DNA of 64,000 nt. It comes from VRUE01 sp036276735 (GTDB lineage: Bacteria > Actinomycetota > Thermoleophilia > Solirubrobacterales > 70-9). The stretch spans positions 62,001-126,000 of the forward strand of contig DASUOH010000021.1 of NCBI GenBank assembly GCA_036276735.1, written 5' to 3'. A program made the translations under genes and the position numbers. Below are positions 63,710 to 64,000 of the stretch, in pieces (position 1 is the first letter of the stretch; the number at the start of each line of letters is the position of its first letter). The notes under the pieces were generated by a model, which saw only the letters and a program-made list of their open reading frames with translations, made no database searches and was not told the origin of the DNA.

Positions 63710-64000
63710 GCGCACCTTCCTGGTCCAGTGCAGCGCCCATCCCAAGGTCCACGAGATAACCGAGAAGTACTGGACCGAGGTCTGGGTCGTCGACACCTTC
63801 ATCTTCCCCACCAAGCACCTCGTCGTCCTCGCCCGCAAGGAGGTCGAGCGGGCGCGCTCGCTGGGGATCGTGCCGGCGACCAAGGGCTACGTCGATCTCT
63901 CGCAGTGGGACGAGATCGTCGACGTCGCCTCCAAGCCGCTGGTCGGCGAAGGCCTGCTGCGCGGCGACTACGAGGCGGGCCTGACCCACATGGAGCACCT
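63543..64000 (+). CDS. Prephenate-dehydratase/BacA-like protein, 5' part
   Basis: A reading frame running off the right edge, about 153 residues visible. GTG 63543 (or 63537) gives VGEASGKITLITLGPEGTCH-type sequence: GPEGTxxExA is the prephenate dehydratase signature. FLVQCSAHPKVHEITEKYW, VWVVDTFIFPTKHLVVLARK and SLGIVPATKGYVDLSQWDEI follow. The long inserts differ from normal PheA and suggest a dedicated relative, perhaps a prephenate decarboxylase of the BacA type used in antibiotic or tetrahydrotyrosine biosynthesis. The catalytic Thr-Arg-Phe region would lie outside the window. No SD; probably leaderless. Confidence 0.6.
   Translation, partial: MGEASGKITLITLGPEGTCHERACRRYMEFQGVEDFGFELITDFHIGLEMLREGDERTFLVQCSAHPKVHEITEKYWTEVWVVDTFIFPTKHLVVLARKEVERARSLGIVPATKGYVDLSQWDEIVDVASKPLVGEGLLRGDYEAGLTHMEH

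Overview
The window is high-GC, densely coded bacterial DNA with many GTG/TTG starts and ATGA/TGATG/GTGA gene overlaps. The gene set points to the phylum Actinomycetota, most likely class Thermoleophilia (Solirubrobacterales-like): several exported RTX-repeat, DUF11 and delta-60 proteins, a CsoR copper operon, an ECF42 sigma factor with its DGPF partner, a multidomain LigD plus a stand-alone LigD-type polymerase, an actinobacterial holin/DUF3618 trio and an SRPBCC protein of the kind found in actinobacterial gas-vesicle clusters. This assignment is inference; there is no rRNA gene in the window and no database search was possible.

Layout. 1-3.2 kb: the end of a GH92 alpha-mannosidase, a GT39-like mannosyltransferase and GtrA, translationally coupled. 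3.2-13.3 kb: an exported-protein region (RTX, delta-60, choice-of-anchor-L-like, lipoprotein) with NhaA, a Crp/Fnr regulator and a c-di-AMP (ydaO/yuaA-type) riboswitch in front of a 58-residue exported peptide. Four copies of a 16-bp palindrome TGTCA-N6-TGACA lie here upstream of exported proteins, and a fifth lies at 31.8 kb. 13.3-21.2 kb: methyltransferase, a large cyclase/AAA regulator, a second Crp/Fnr and an MMPL transporter; the regulator and the transporter both carry apparent frameshifts. 21.3-25.8 kb: small stress and secreted proteins, a homing-endonuclease-associated repeat protein and a GT2 glycosyltransferase.

25.9-30.5 kb is the most unusual block: an operon of eight genes headed by the SRPBCC protein, then small membrane and basic proteins, then two paralogues sharing a conserved domain followed by 11-residue repeats (one also ends in an E3-binding-like domain), then a CsbD-like protein. 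No gvpA or gvpF/L is visible. 30.5-37.2 kb: exported RTX/DUF11 protein, flavodoxin-like protein, anti-sigma-factor-like ATPase, DGPF/ECF42 pair, and remnants of CorA, VapC and DUF488 genes. 37.3-46.4 kb: tyrosinase operon starting with a 40-residue membrane peptide, an M19-like dipeptidase, a TetR/cupin pair with a well-formed promoter, a copper operon with its CsoR operator, and a chromate transporter.

46.5-55.3 kb: envelope-stress trio, Nei-type DNA glycosylase, CDGSH protein, GT2, heme-oxygenase-like enzyme, LigD (PE-ligase-shortened polymerase), Usp-membrane protein and ZIP transporter. 55.4-58.7 kb: two low-complexity exported proteins, one built of five approximately 110-145-residue Gly/Asp/Ala/Glu modules. 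58.7-64 kb: a chimeric gene fragment and 78-bp direct repeats flanking a Phd/VapC toxin-antitoxin pair, the stand-alone LigD polymerase, DUF1360, Cpn10, a queuosine-salvage-like protein, a zinc-ribbon ORF and the start of a prephenate-dehydratase/BacA-like gene.
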